Position numbers and translations under genes: made by a program
In this document: positions 1 through 8,520 of the stretch, one piece after another
Layout: the number at the start of each line of letters is the position of its first letter
How positions within the stretch are numbered: position 1 is the stretch's first letter
The notes under the pieces: generated by a model
Database searches by the model: none
The model's input: only the letters and a program-made list of their open reading frames with translations
Told to the model about the DNA's origin: nothing
NCBI RefSeq assembly: GCF_000826645.1
Contig: NZ_JXJP01000008.1
Location: forward strand, 372,001 to 436,000
Direction: 5' to 3'
From: Psychroserpens mesophilus
GTDB taxonomy: Bacteria > Bacteroidota > Bacteroidia > Flavobacteriales > Flavobacteriaceae
DNA length: 64,000 nucleotides

Positions 1-979
1 CTGGACGCCCCAAAACAATTATCTTCGAACCTTCAATTAATTGCGTATCGGCTTCCGGATTGACGACATATTCGCCTTTTCCGTCTTTAAAACCTATGAC
101 AGTGCAACCTGTTTTTCTTCTGAGGTCTAAATCTTTTATCGTTTTAACTTCATTTGTATCATACAATTTGTCAACAATAACTTCTTCTATATTGATATTT
201 CGCTCGCCAACGATTCCTAAATTATCTATAAATTCGACTAAATCTGGAATCACCACCAAAGAGGCCATGTGATCTCCACCTATTCTGTCGGGCAATATGA
301 CGTTATTTGCGCCTGCCAGTTTAAGTTTTTCATAAGAGGTTTCTTGCGAAGCTCTACTAATGATACTCATGTGTTTATTAATTTGTCTTGCAGATAATAC
401 CACAAACAAATTATCTGCATCGTTAGGTAATGCTGAAATAAGAGTGCTGGCACGTTCAATTCCGGCTTTTATCAAAGTATCATCTTCATTTGCATTACCA
501 AACACAAAAGGAAGATCATCTTCTTGATATTTCTCAATAACCTCTTTATCTTTTTCTACTATTACAAAAGGCTTATTATAAGCAATTAGTTTTTTTGCTG
601 CCTGTTTTCCATTACGTCCAAATCCACAAATAATAATATGATTATTGAAACTGTCAATTTTCTTTTGCATCTCTTTTTGTTTTAATTCTTCTAAATCATT
701 TTTGCTTAATATGTATTCTGTTATTACTGTAATGGCATAACCTAAAATGATAACGCTTGCTAAAATTAAAAAAATGGTAAAGATCTTTGCATGATCATCT
801 AGTGGTTGAACTTCTCCAAAACCAACAGTCGTTATTGTAATTACTGTCATGTACACAGAGTCAACCCACGAATAATTTGACATGATTTTAAATCCGATAA
901 CACCAATCGCCAATAGCAAGGTCAGTAAAAATACTGCTGTATAAATTTTAGTTCTAAAAAACTTTATTAATGGATTCAT
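1..979 (-). CDS. Two-TM potassium channel with RCK (TrkA-N/TrkA-C) domains, 3' end cut by window edge
   Basis: This is an inner-membrane K+ channel of the Kch/MthK type. Two membrane helices (about residues 13-33 and 66-90) flank a pore loop with the selectivity filter TVGFG at residues 51-55. A short linker leads into an RCK/TrkA-N Rossmann domain whose nucleotide loop GFGRNG lies at about 119-124, followed by the start of a TrkA-C type domain. About 326 residues are visible and the frame runs off the left edge of the window, so the C-terminus is missing. The ATG at 979 follows the stop of the upstream PspC-like gene after 3 bases, so the two are almost certainly co-transcribed. RCK domains normally gate the pore in response to nucleotide or ions; the ligand here cannot be told. 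Confidence 0.9.
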   Translation of the reverse strand, partial: MNPLIKFFRTKIYTAVFLLTLLLAIGVIGFKIMSNYSWVDSVYMTVITITTVGFGEVQPLDDHAKIFTIFLILASVIILGYAITVITEYILSKNDLEELKQKEMQKKIDSFNNHIIICGFGRNGKQAAKKLIAYNKPFVIVEKDKEVIEKYQEDDLPFVFGNANEDDTLIKAGIERASTLISALPNDADNLFVVLSARQINKHMSIISRASQETSYEKLKLAGANNVILPDRIGGDHMASLVVIPDLVEFIDNLGIVGERNINIEEVIVDKLYDTNEVKTIKDLDLRRKTGCTVIGFKDGKGEYVVNPEADTQLIEGSKIIVLGRP

Positions 980-982
980 AGG

Positions 983-1210
983 TTACAAATCAAATACTGA
1001 AGATCGTTTGGTATAAATAATATCTTTTATTCTGATCCAAAACGCAAAGAACAAGTACAAGGCAAAGCCGAAACCGAGTGTCACAAAGGTGAGATACATA
1101 AATGAGGTTCTCACAACTTTAGCTCTAATTCCTAAACGATCTGCTATACGCTGACATACGTAATAACCTCGTTTTTGAAAATAATACAGCATTTGATAGA
1201 ACAATTTCAT
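983..1210 (-). CDS. Small PspC-domain membrane protein
   Basis: A 75-residue protein with a basic N-terminus (KRGYYVCQRIADRLGIR) that looks like the start of a PspC domain, then one hydrophobic segment (about residues 37-60) and a short charged tail. PspC proteins elsewhere take part in the phage-shock envelope-stress response, but isolated small PspC proteins in Bacteroidota have no defined role. It is shorter than a classical PspC and resembles the stand-alone PspC domains common in Flavobacteriaceae. It lies immediately upstream of the potassium channel gene with a 3-base gap, suggesting one transcript and a link to membrane potential or ion balance. That link is inference. Confidence 0.75.
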   Translation of the reverse strand: MKLFYQMLYYFQKRGYYVCQRIADRLGIRAKVVRTSFMYLTFVTLGFGFALYLFFAFWIRIKDIIYTKRSSVFDL

Positions 1211-1276
1211 TTCTTTATAGTTATAACAGACTCATTTTTTATTGCAATTTAGTCTTTAGTTTAAAAGATTAAAAGT

Positions 1277-2548
1277 TTATTTGTTTAAAATTGAATTTCC
1301 AATAGCACATTTTAAACATCGATGTTCATTGCAATAGTCTGTTTTTAATTGCAAAAGTGCCTGAGACTCCAAAGCAGATCTCGATATACTTTTTAACGCA
1401 TTAAAACCTCTTACAACCGTATTTTTTTCAGAATTGATAGTTCTAATAAGCGCTATAAGTTGCTCATTAATAGTTTCTCCTTTGCGTTTGGCATAACAGA
1501 ATTTAATCGGAATTACCGTATTAATCAAGAGTAAATCTATAAATGCTTTAGTGACTGCCTTTTCACTGGTTTTTGATTTTTTTTGAAAGGTATAATGCGA
1601 ATTCCAATATTCAGATGCTGAAACTTTAAAGAGCTTATAAAAATCTTCTAAAGTTTCACTCAACATTAATTTAGAAAATAAATGCCGCTGTTGATGATAC
1701 AATGAGGCTAATTGAGATAAACGTATTGTTGGAAAATTAAGTGGACGCAATCTAAAAAATTGCAACGGTACGACATATGTATTATCTAATTGAAATTTTT
1801 GCTTTAAAAATGCATAGTTTTCTTTTAGTTGCCGAAAATAATCATCCTCAACATCTCTATCTAATAATCCTGCTTGACCGAAAAACAAGGCTTCCAGTGA
1901 TAAGAGTTTCGATTGTGATTTTCTAACAGCAGAATAATCTGTCATAGTGGCTAAACTAAAAAAAGCCTCAGCATTGACTTTAAGTCCGAAATTTTTTGTC
2001 AGCATTTTGAACAAAACTGCTTCCCAATCATGTTTTGAAGCTTTAAGTAGATCTTCAATTATTTTTGATTTTCGCTCTAAGCGTTCAATATACAAACGTT
2101 CGAGCCAATGGTCTAAAATAAAATCTTCAGTTTGAGCAAAATCAGATTCGCAATTAATCCATTTAGTGCTGTTAGTAAAGAGTTTCTGATAATTTTGAAA
2201 AACATTAGGATGAATCACTTCTTTTAATTCTAAAGTTGGAATGGTCGAATTATCCTTTCTAAAGATATATGTATCATGTTCATAAACGACATGTAAAATC
2301 ACATTATCATAAGCTGGATCCTGTTCATGACGATGTGCAAACCAATCACTGGATTTGATATGAATTTCTACATTTCCTGCCCAAAGTTGTTCACCAATTT
2401 TAAGCTTGGCATTAAAAAAATCTGGTCCAGAATTATGGTTATGATGACCAACAGAAATTAACTCTAATACCTCGTGCTGAGTTGTTTTAAGATTGAGAAC
2501 ATCAAACTTTTTATACGTCCATACGTAATGTAGAAAATTTTCTCTCAT
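1277..2548 (-). CDS. DUF2851 family protein
   Basis: A 423-residue soluble protein with no signal peptide. The N-terminal segment, with GHHNHNSGPDFFNAKL and a later GNVEIHIKSSDWFAHRHEQD, matches my memory of the DUF2851 family, which is nearly restricted to Bacteroidota. The many conserved His, Asp and Glu residues in that first quarter suggest a metal-binding or nuclease-like core, but no activity is known to me. The C-terminus has a Cys/His group (CNEHRCLKC) that could bind a metal. It is transcribed away from the CIA30-like gene. Function unknown. Confidence 0.8.
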   Translation of the reverse strand: MRENFLHYVWTYKKFDVLNLKTTQHEVLELISVGHHNHNSGPDFFNAKLKIGEQLWAGNVEIHIKSSDWFAHRHEQDPAYDNVILHVVYEHDTYIFRKDNSTIPTLELKEVIHPNVFQNYQKLFTNSTKWINCESDFAQTEDFILDHWLERLYIERLERKSKIIEDLLKASKHDWEAVLFKMLTKNFGLKVNAEAFFSLATMTDYSAVRKSQSKLLSLEALFFGQAGLLDRDVEDDYFRQLKENYAFLKQKFQLDNTYVVPLQFFRLRPLNFPTIRLSQLASLYHQQRHLFSKLMLSETLEDFYKLFKVSASEYWNSHYTFQKKSKTSEKAVTKAFIDLLLINTVIPIKFCYAKRKGETINEQLIALIRTINSEKNTVVRGFNALKSISRSALESQALLQLKTDYCNEHRCLKCAIGNSILNK

Positions 2549-2640
2549 ACTATAAAAATAATAAAATACAGGAAAGCAACAAGGTTTAACGAAAATTTTG
2601 GACCTAAATTAAAAGCACCTTTGTATTTTAAAAGAAAAAT

Positions 2641-3165
2641 ATGAGTATTACATTATTAATTACACTTATAACACTTAGCAATATGATACTGTACGATTTT
2701 TCATTTAAAAATAATGCTTCTGATTGGTATATTTTGGATGATGTTGTCATGGGAGGACAATCTCAAGGACAATTTAAAATTAACGAAACTGGTCATGGTC
2801 AATTTTATGGCAACGTTTCCCTTGAAAATAATGGTGGCTTTTCTTCCGTACGTTATCAATTTGAAACCAAAGATGTTAGTGACTACTCTAAAATAAAACT
2901 ACGAATCAAAGGTGATGGCAAAACCTATCAGTTTCGAATAAAAAAGAATCCTGGCGATAGTGCTTCTTATATTTATGAGTTTGAAACCAGCGATAAGTGG
3001 ATGACTATTGAGATTCCTTTTTTAGACATGTATCCAGGTTTTCGAGGTCGAAAATTAACACAGCCTAATTTTGAAGGCGACTACATATCTGAAATTGCGT
3101 TTTTAATAGGCAATAAAAAACCACAAAACTTTAAGTTAATTATTGATAGTATCGAATTAAAATAA
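2641..3165 (+). CDS. CIA30-like (NADH:ubiquinone oxidoreductase complex I intermediate-associated protein 30) domain protein
   Basis: A 174-residue protein with a short hydrophobic N-terminus (about residues 3-17) that may be a weak signal peptide or anchor, followed by a beta-rich jellyroll of the CIA30 type. Recognisable segments are DVVMGGQSQG, NNGGFSSVR and the C-terminal run on KPQNFKLIIDSIEL. In eukaryotes CIA30/NDUFAF1 is a complex I assembly factor; bacterial homologues are uncharacterised and the fold resembles carbohydrate-binding modules, so a role in complex I should not be assumed. A strong bidirectional terminator follows the stop. Confidence 0.8.
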   Translation: MSITLLITLITLSNMILYDFSFKNNASDWYILDDVVMGGQSQGQFKINETGHGQFYGNVSLENNGGFSSVRYQFETKDVSDYSKIKLRIKGDGKTYQFRIKKNPGDSASYIYEFETSDKWMTIEIPFLDMYPGFRGRKLTQPNFEGDYISEIAFLIGNKKPQNFKLIIDSIELK

Positions 3166-3193
3166 AACCACCTGAAGCTTCCTTCAGGTGGTT
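3166..3193. terminator. Bidirectional terminator between CIA30-like gene and the beta-synthase gene
   Basis: A perfect 12-bp stem (AACCACCTGAAG with its complement) around a 4-base loop. It overlaps the last bases after the + strand stop at 3165 and precedes the - strand stop at 3216, so it can serve both converging genes. Confidence 0.85.
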
Positions 3194-3215
3194 ATTAAGT
3201 TTGGTCGGCTTACGG

Positions 3216-4196
3216 TTAATCAATGTAACCCATTTTTTTCATCCATTCGTTGTTGAACATTTTCCCAACATAACGACTACCATGATCGTGAAACAACACG
3301 ACAACTACATCATCCTTTGTAAAATGCTCTTTAAGTTGCAAGACACCTTTAATAGCTGCTCCAGCTGAATTCCCTAAGAACATCCCTTCTTCTTTTGCCA
3401 GCAATTGCGTATAAACAGCAGCATCTTTATCGGTTACTTTTGTAAATCCGTCAATGATAGAAAAATCTACGTTTTCTGGAAGAATATCTTCTCCGATTCC
3501 TTCTGTGACGTAAGGGTAAATTTCCTTTTCGTCAAAAACTCCTGTTTCGTGGTATTTTTTGAAGACACTTCCGTAAGTATCAATTCCCCAAACTTTCACA
3601 TTCGGATTTTGCTCTTTTAAATATTTACCAACACCTGAAATTGTTCCTCCAGTTCCTACACCAACGACAAAGTGCGTTATTTTCCCATCGGTTTGTTTCC
3701 AGATTTCAGGACCAGTACTTTCGTAATGTGCTTTTGCATTACTCGGATTATCATATTGATTTACATACCATGAGTTAGGTGTTTCTTCTCCTAAGCGTTT
3801 TGACACTGAATAATAACTACGAGGATCGTCTGGTTCAACATCTGTAGGACAAACCACAACCTCAGCGCCAACAGCACGAAGTATGTCCATTTTTTCTTTA
3901 GATTGCTTATCGCTAATCACAAAAATACATTTGTAACCTTTTACAATGGCTGCCAATGCTAATCCCATTCCTGTATTACCTGAAGTTCCTTCAATAATAG
4001 TTCCTCCTGGCTTTAAACGACCATCGGCTTCAGCATCTTCAATCATTTTTAAAGCCATTCGATCTTTAACTGAGTTACCAGGATTAAAAGTTTCGTATTT
4101 TGACAGTACCAAACATGGTAATTCGGCTGTGAGCTTATTTAACTTAACTAAAGGTGTATTACCAATGGTTTCTAATATATTTTCTGCGTAATCCAT
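3216..4196 (-). CDS. PLP-dependent cystathionine beta-synthase/cysteine synthase family enzyme
   Basis: A 326-residue fold-type II PLP enzyme acting in sulfur amino-acid metabolism. The PLP lysine lies in NSVKDRM (K44), the phosphate/substrate loop is GTSGNTG (70-76), and GTGGTISG (182-189) binds the PLP phosphate. The stretch from the N-S-W-Y-V-N-Q-Y-D-N-P motif to the end resembles eukaryotic cystathionine beta-synthase more than CysK, but there is no haem domain and no C-terminal CBS domain pair. Cysteine synthase or CBS activity cannot be separated by eye. An in-frame start at 4217 is possible, but it falls inside the -7 promoter element at 4215-4222, so ATG 4196 is chosen. Confidence 0.88.
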   Translation of the reverse strand: MDYAENILETIGNTPLVKLNKLTAELPCLVLSKYETFNPGNSVKDRMALKMIEDAEADGRLKPGGTIIEGTSGNTGMGLALAAIVKGYKCIFVISDKQSKEKMDILRAVGAEVVVCPTDVEPDDPRSYYSVSKRLGEETPNSWYVNQYDNPSNAKAHYESTGPEIWKQTDGKITHFVVGVGTGGTISGVGKYLKEQNPNVKVWGIDTYGSVFKKYHETGVFDEKEIYPYVTEGIGEDILPENVDFSIIDGFTKVTDKDAAVYTQLLAKEEGMFLGNSAGAAIKGVLQLKEHFTKDDVVVVLFHDHGSRYVGKMFNNEWMKKMGYID

Positions 4197-4214
4197 AAAT
4201 TTTGTTTTGCGATG

Positions 4215-4222
4215 CAAATTTA
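4215..4222 (-). promoter_or_regulatory. -7 promoter element of the beta-synthase gene
   Basis: On the - strand this reads TAAATTTG, a perfect match to the Bacteroidota -7 consensus TAnnTTTG, 18 bases before the chosen ATG. No clear -33 TTG is seen. Confidence 0.55.
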
Positions 4223-4374
4223 AGTTTTTGGATTGAATACACGAATTTTTTAATTACATACAAATTACATCTAGCTAAATACATTGATATTCATTTTTTT
4301 CGCGATAAAAAACGAAACAAAAAAATCAAAACTGAAGATGCTTTAGTTACAAAAATCTTGATGTTTTGTTTAAA

Positions 4375-4494
4375 GTTGCGTTAGGGATTGAAGCGGCATC
4401 CTTTTTGTTTTGACTAGAAACTTTTGACTTTCTTCACAAGATGAAACTACAAAAAGATATAGCGGAAAGCGCGACCTGTTAAGGGAACGCCCAA
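4375..4494 (+). ncRNA. Structured RNA element, copy 1 (possibly the Flavo-1 type motif)
   Basis: A segment with conserved blocks that recur at 51171-51328. An outer stem GCGTT (4378-4382) pairs with AACGC (4486-4490). Inside are a conserved GATTGAAGCGGCATC, a hairpin closed by CTTTTTGT (4401-4408) and ACAAAAAG (4449-4456) with a variable tip, a conserved GATATAGCGGAAAGC, a short second hairpin (CCT-GTTA-AGG) and CGCCCAA. The helices are kept while the loop sequence and length differ between copies, which points to selection on RNA structure. I remember similar elements scattered through flavobacterial genomes and believe they may be the Flavo-1 motif, but could not check. Strand is inferred from similarity to that remembered element. 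Confidence 0.6.
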
Positions 4495-4495
4495 A

Positions 4496-5734
4496 TTATT
4501 CGAACCTGATGGCCTTAACAGGAGAAATTTTTGTGATGATAATAGACGGAATCATCAACATTAAAAAACAGGCTATAAAGGTACCTATGTTTAATAAAAT
4601 AATGTAATCTAAGCCAATGTGAACCGGAATAATGGACACGTAATATTGTTCTGGATCGGGAAATTTGAGCACGCTGAATTGCTTTTGAATGAAAAGTAAC
4701 ATCAAGCCGATGAGATTTCCCCAGAATAAACCTAAACAGATTAAATAGGTTGCATTGTAAAGGAATACTTTTCTGATGCTCCAGTTCGAACTTCCTAGTG
4801 CTTTAAGGATTCCAATCATTTGCGTACGTTCTAAAATTAAAACCAGAAGTGCTGTAATCATATTGATTCCGGCAACGATAATCATAATCGCGATGATACC
4901 ATAGGTGTTATTGTCGAAAATTTTAATCCATTCGAAAGTGGTATAATATTTTTCTTCAATGGTTTGTGTATTTGTATTTGAAGGCGTTGCTGCTCTAATC
5001 TTGGTATCCATTGCTTTGAGCTGACTGAAATCATCAATAAACACTTCAAAATTACCAACCTGATTACTGTCCCATTTATTTAAACGTTGCACATGGCGAA
5101 GATCTCCAATCATGAAGGTTTTATCAATATCCTGAAATCCGGAATTAAAAAACCCAACAATGTGAAATTGCCTAATAAAAGGAATGTCATCGATATTGTC
5201 CTTTGCAAACACCATTTGAAAGCTATCTCCAACTTTAAAATTTAATCGGTTTGCGAGATACGTTGAAATCAGAACCTCATTATTTAAATCACCTGTATAG
5301 TCTGGTAATCTTCCGTCAACTAAAAATGCTTTGAGATATGACCAATCGTAGTCATTACCGACACCTTTTAAAACAGTGCCTTCAAAATCGGTTTCTGTTC
5401 TAATGACTCCAAATTTAGTAGCAACAGCCTGAATATGTGCAACACCTTCAACAGATTTGAATATAGGATAAAATTCCTGTTCGGTCGATACGGGAAACAC
5501 CGACTCATTAGAGTTATTACTATCGTAATTATTGATAGTTAAATGTCCGTTAAAAGCAACTACTTTTTCACGCACTTTTTTTTGAAGTCCTAAACCTGTA
5601 GCAATAGCAATAAGCATAACGATAATACCTATAGAAATAGCAGTGATTCCAATTTTTATTATTGGAGCCGAAACACTACTTTTATACGCTTTACTACCAA
5701 TAATGCGTTTAGCTATAAAAAACTCGTAATTCAA
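4496..5734 (-). CDS. LolC/LolE-like ABC transporter permease (FtsX/MacB fold)
   Basis: A 412-residue inner-membrane permease. One helix near residues 25-48 is followed by a large periplasmic (MacB-PCD-like) domain to about residue 270, then three helices (about 277-300, 325-350, 370-400) with ERTQMIGILKALGSS, typical of the FtsX domain. It fits the LolC/E lipoprotein-release permeases, but no ABC ATPase gene adjoins it, so the partner must be elsewhere. The start is TTG at 5734: an in-frame TAA lies just upstream, and the N-terminus MNYEFFIAKRIIG matches the usual start of this family. Only 9 bases separate it from the divergent namZ start. Confidence 0.85.
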   Translation of the reverse strand: MNYEFFIAKRIIGSKAYKSSVSAPIIKIGITAISIGIIVMLIAIATGLGLQKKVREKVVAFNGHLTINNYDSNNSNESVFPVSTEQEFYPIFKSVEGVAHIQAVATKFGVIRTETDFEGTVLKGVGNDYDWSYLKAFLVDGRLPDYTGDLNNEVLISTYLANRLNFKVGDSFQMVFAKDNIDDIPFIRQFHIVGFFNSGFQDIDKTFMIGDLRHVQRLNKWDSNQVGNFEVFIDDFSQLKAMDTKIRAATPSNTNTQTIEEKYYTTFEWIKIFDNNTYGIIAIMIIVAGINMITALLVLILERTQMIGILKALGSSNWSIRKVFLYNATYLICLGLFWGNLIGLMLLFIQKQFSVLKFPDPEQYYVSIIPVHIGLDYIILLNIGTFIACFLMLMIPSIIITKISPVKAIRFE

Positions 5735-5743
5735 AATTTAAAT

Positions 5744-7006
5744 ATGCGTTTATCGATGTTCAAAAATAGGGTTTTCCCAATAATTATTGTACTTGTTTTG
5801 GTGCTGATTTCCTGTGGAAATAAAACGAAGCAAGATTCAGCTCTAAATGCTGACAATACAAATCAAGTTCAGGATGAGAATATCACAAAAGCAGATGATC
5901 ATATTATTGTTGGTGCTAATCAATTAGAGGACTATTTACCTTTACTGGATGGGAAACGCGTTGGAATTGTTGCGAATCAAACCAGTGTTATTTTTAAAAC
6001 TACTCATAATAATTACTCACATTTAGTTGATTCATTAGTAGCTCTCAATATAGATGTCAAAAAAGTTTTTGCGCCTGAGCATGGTTTTCGAGGTACTGCA
6101 GATGCTGGCGAACTAGTAAAAGATGGCATTGACACTAAAACCAAACTCCCAATTGTATCGCTTTACGGAAAAAACAAAAAGCCCTCATCTGAACAATTAT
6201 CAGGATTAGACCTCGTTATTTTTGATATTCAGGATGTTGGTGCTCGTTTTTACACCTACATTTCTTCTTTGCATTATGTGATGGAAGCTTGTGCAGAAGC
6301 AAACATTCCTGTAATTGTTTTAGACAGACCAAATCCAAACGGTCATTATATTGACGGACCAGTTTTAGAAATGAAACATAAAAGTTTTGTAGGCATGCAT
6401 CCTATTCCTGTGGTTCACGGAATGACTATTGGTGAATATGCAAAAATGATTAATGGAGAACGCTGGCTTGAAAATGGTATTCAATGTGAGTTAACTGTTA
6501 TTCCCGTCGAAAATTACAATCATAAAACACCTTACAGTTTACCTATTAAGCCATCTCCTAATTTACCAAATGATGTCGCTATTAATTTGTATCCTAGTTT
6601 GTGTTTTTTTGAAGGCACAAACGTTAGTGCAGGTCGAGGTACTACTGGTCAGTTTCAAGTGTATGGAAGTCCGTTTTTAGATAAAGACGATTATACGTTC
6701 AAGTTTATTCCACAACCAAATGAAGGTGCAAAATATCCAAAACATAAAGGCGAAATCTGTTATGGCGAAGATCTTAGAGATACAAAGCCTCTTGATAGAC
6801 TGAATTTGGATTACGTAATTAGGGCTTATAACAATTCGGTGGGCAAACAAGAGTTTTTTAATGATTTCTTTACCACATTAGCTGGAACAACGCAATTGCA
6901 ACAACAAATTGAAGCAGGTTTATCTGAAGAAGATATTAGAAAATCCTGGATGGATGGACTTTCAGAATTTAAACTCACCCGAAGTCAATATTTGATTTAC
7001 GACTAA
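5744..7006 (+). CDS. namZ: DUF1343 lipoprotein, exo-beta-N-acetylmuramidase NamZ family
   Basis: A 420-residue predicted lipoprotein: signal peptide with lipobox LISC-G at about residues 21-25, a low-complexity linker to about 55, then the DUF1343 catalytic region. Family marks include KVFAPEHGFRG, VDGxD-like KDGIDTKTKLPIVSLYG, FDIQDVGARFYTY, DRPNPNG and GTNVSAGRGT. The family was shown to contain NamZ, which releases MurNAc from the non-reducing end of peptidoglycan fragments, so a role in wall turnover in the periplasm or outer membrane is likely. A second ATG at 5756 would give a shorter signal peptide. No MurNAc-uptake genes adjoin it. Confidence 0.85.
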   Translation: MRLSMFKNRVFPIIIVLVLVLISCGNKTKQDSALNADNTNQVQDENITKADDHIIVGANQLEDYLPLLDGKRVGIVANQTSVIFKTTHNNYSHLVDSLVALNIDVKKVFAPEHGFRGTADAGELVKDGIDTKTKLPIVSLYGKNKKPSSEQLSGLDLVIFDIQDVGARFYTYISSLHYVMEACAEANIPVIVLDRPNPNGHYIDGPVLEMKHKSFVGMHPIPVVHGMTIGEYAKMINGERWLENGIQCELTVIPVENYNHKTPYSLPIKPSPNLPNDVAINLYPSLCFFEGTNVSAGRGTTGQFQVYGSPFLDKDDYTFKFIPQPNEGAKYPKHKGEICYGEDLRDTKPLDRLNLDYVIRAYNNSVGKQEFFNDFFTTLAGTTQLQQQIEAGLSEEDIRKSWMDGLSEFKLTRSQYLIYD

Positions 7007-7014
7007 TGCGTTAT

Positions 7015-7416
7015 TTAGTCATTCTTTGATACGAGCTTATCCTCTTCCATTGCCAATAAAACGGAATCGTCTCTTAAAATTTTAACGACAAATACTATTC
7101 GCACTGGAGATTGTACTGCAACAAAAACGTGTTTTCCTTTACTTAATTTTTTTAAAGGAATTTTTACAGAGGTTTCCCTTACATTAAGGTCAACTTCCCG
7201 TTTATAATTCATATTAACCGCATACACTTTATTGATAATAGTTTTGCTTTCAAGCAAGAGCGTGTCTTTGGTTGCATTGAGTTTATGAGTCAAACCTTTG
7301 GCTCTGATATTGACATTTTTTTCTAAAACTGCAAAATGATTTTGAGCCTGAAGGCTGTAAAAAGGAAAAGTTACTAAAACAAAAAAGACTATAACATAAA
7401 CTGTTTTCATATACAA
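7015..7416 (-). CDS. Secreted protein of unknown function, paralogue of the next gene upstream
   Basis: A 133-residue protein with a signal peptide ending near residue 24 (SLQAQ). The mature part is a small beta-rich domain: KNVN near residue 33, DTLLLESK near 52, then KIPLKKLSKGKHV. The same pattern occurs in the 229-residue protein just upstream (KNVNPLAY, DSLLLENK, KIPLDELPLGSY), so the two arose by tandem duplication. This member lacks the acidic C-terminal extension of its partner. No known family is recognised. It ends 9 bases from the convergent namZ stop. Confidence 0.7.
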   Translation of the reverse strand: MYMKTVYVIVFFVLVTFPFYSLQAQNHFAVLEKNVNIRAKGLTHKLNATKDTLLLESKTIINKVYAVNMNYKREVDLNVRETSVKIPLKKLSKGKHVFVAVQSPVRIVFVVKILRDDSVLLAMEEDKLVSKND

Positions 7417-7569
7417 ACGCTGTTAACGTCAACGTTAATGAACTAATAGCTTAATTATAATCCCGAACCTTAAAACTAAAGTTCTTTTAATGTTTTAGCA
7501 CAAAAAATCCCACGAAAGGCAAATAAAACCGAAGTATGGATGTTTTCCTACAAATTACAGACTCTAATT

Positions 7570-8259
7570 TTAGTCATTGTATGGTTTACCATTTGGTCTC
7601 AAATTGTTTCTTCTATAATCTGCACGAGTTTGTATGTTATCTCTATCTGGATCAGAAATATTATACGCTTTCGTAAAATGCTCCATTTCACTTTCAAGAT
7701 CTAAGTCAGCACCTTTTGTGGCCACATTTAAATTTGTTGTTTCATAATCTAGTCCAACACCATCTATATCACTTACATCATTTATAAAGGATTCTGAGTC
7801 ATCGAGAGCGATATCTTCTGATTCAATTTCAGAATCATTCATAGCTACAGCGTCTGATTCTATGCCTGCTAAAGGATCAAATGGTAATAGCCTATCAATT
7901 TGAAAAACAATAATTTTGTCTGCTTGATAAAACATGACTGTATAACTTCCAAGAGGAAGTTCGTCTAATGGTATCTTTGCACGCTTTACAGCGGGTTTGA
8001 AATCAAATACTTTTTCAGCTTGATCACTTATAAAACGAACTCTTTTAAATAGAAATTTGTTTTCTAAAAGCAGTGAGTCCTGAGTATTAGATAAGTCATG
8101 ACTTAAATTATAAGCTAATGGATTAACATTTTTCCTAATCGTAGTATAGGTCTCTTGTGCAGACGCGCTACTATTAAAAAACAATGCAAATAATACGAGA
8201 CCAATAAGGCCGTGAATTGGCATGCCAATTGTAGTAATCTTGTTCATGATTGGGGTCAT
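7570..8259 (-). CDS. Secreted protein of unknown function with acidic tail
   Basis: A 229-residue protein with a signal peptide (cleavage near SASAQ, about residue 35). Residues 36-125 form the domain shared with the protein encoded at 7015-7416. It is followed by a strongly acidic, Asp/Glu/Ser-rich segment (about 135-190) and a basic C-terminal tail rich in Arg and Asn. A second in-frame ATG at 8247 (MNKITTIG) is an equally good or better start. The order core plus acidic tail suggests a periplasmic or surface binding protein, but no function can be assigned. Confidence 0.65.
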   Translation of the reverse strand: MTPIMNKITTIGMPIHGLIGLVLFALFFNSSASAQETYTTIRKNVNPLAYNLSHDLSNTQDSLLLENKFLFKRVRFISDQAEKVFDFKPAVKRAKIPLDELPLGSYTVMFYQADKIIVFQIDRLLPFDPLAGIESDAVAMNDSEIESEDIALDDSESFINDVSDIDGVGLDYETTNLNVATKGADLDLESEMEHFTKAYNISDPDRDNIQTRADYRRNNLRPNGKPYND

Positions 8260-8520
8260 TTAAAGGTTAACTAAAAACTAAAACCAATCTCTCAATGAGG
8301 GTTTTTCTCAACTAAGGGATTGCATGTAATTATACTCAAATGTATGTGTAGAAAAGTACCAACGATAAGAAGTTAGTTAAATACCAATAAAGAGTCGATG
8401 AATGAAAAAAAATGATAAAAAAAAGCGATGAACTACATGATTTTATGGAATTTACAAACAAATCCGAAGGTCGTAAATCCCTTAAAATGAGCACTTAATC
8501 GAAAATAAAACAACGTTATA

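Noticed and set aside
2641-3165. Assigning the CIA30-like protein to complex I assembly
   Set aside because: The name comes from the eukaryotic member; no complex I genes adjoin it and the fold is shared with carbohydrate-binding proteins.
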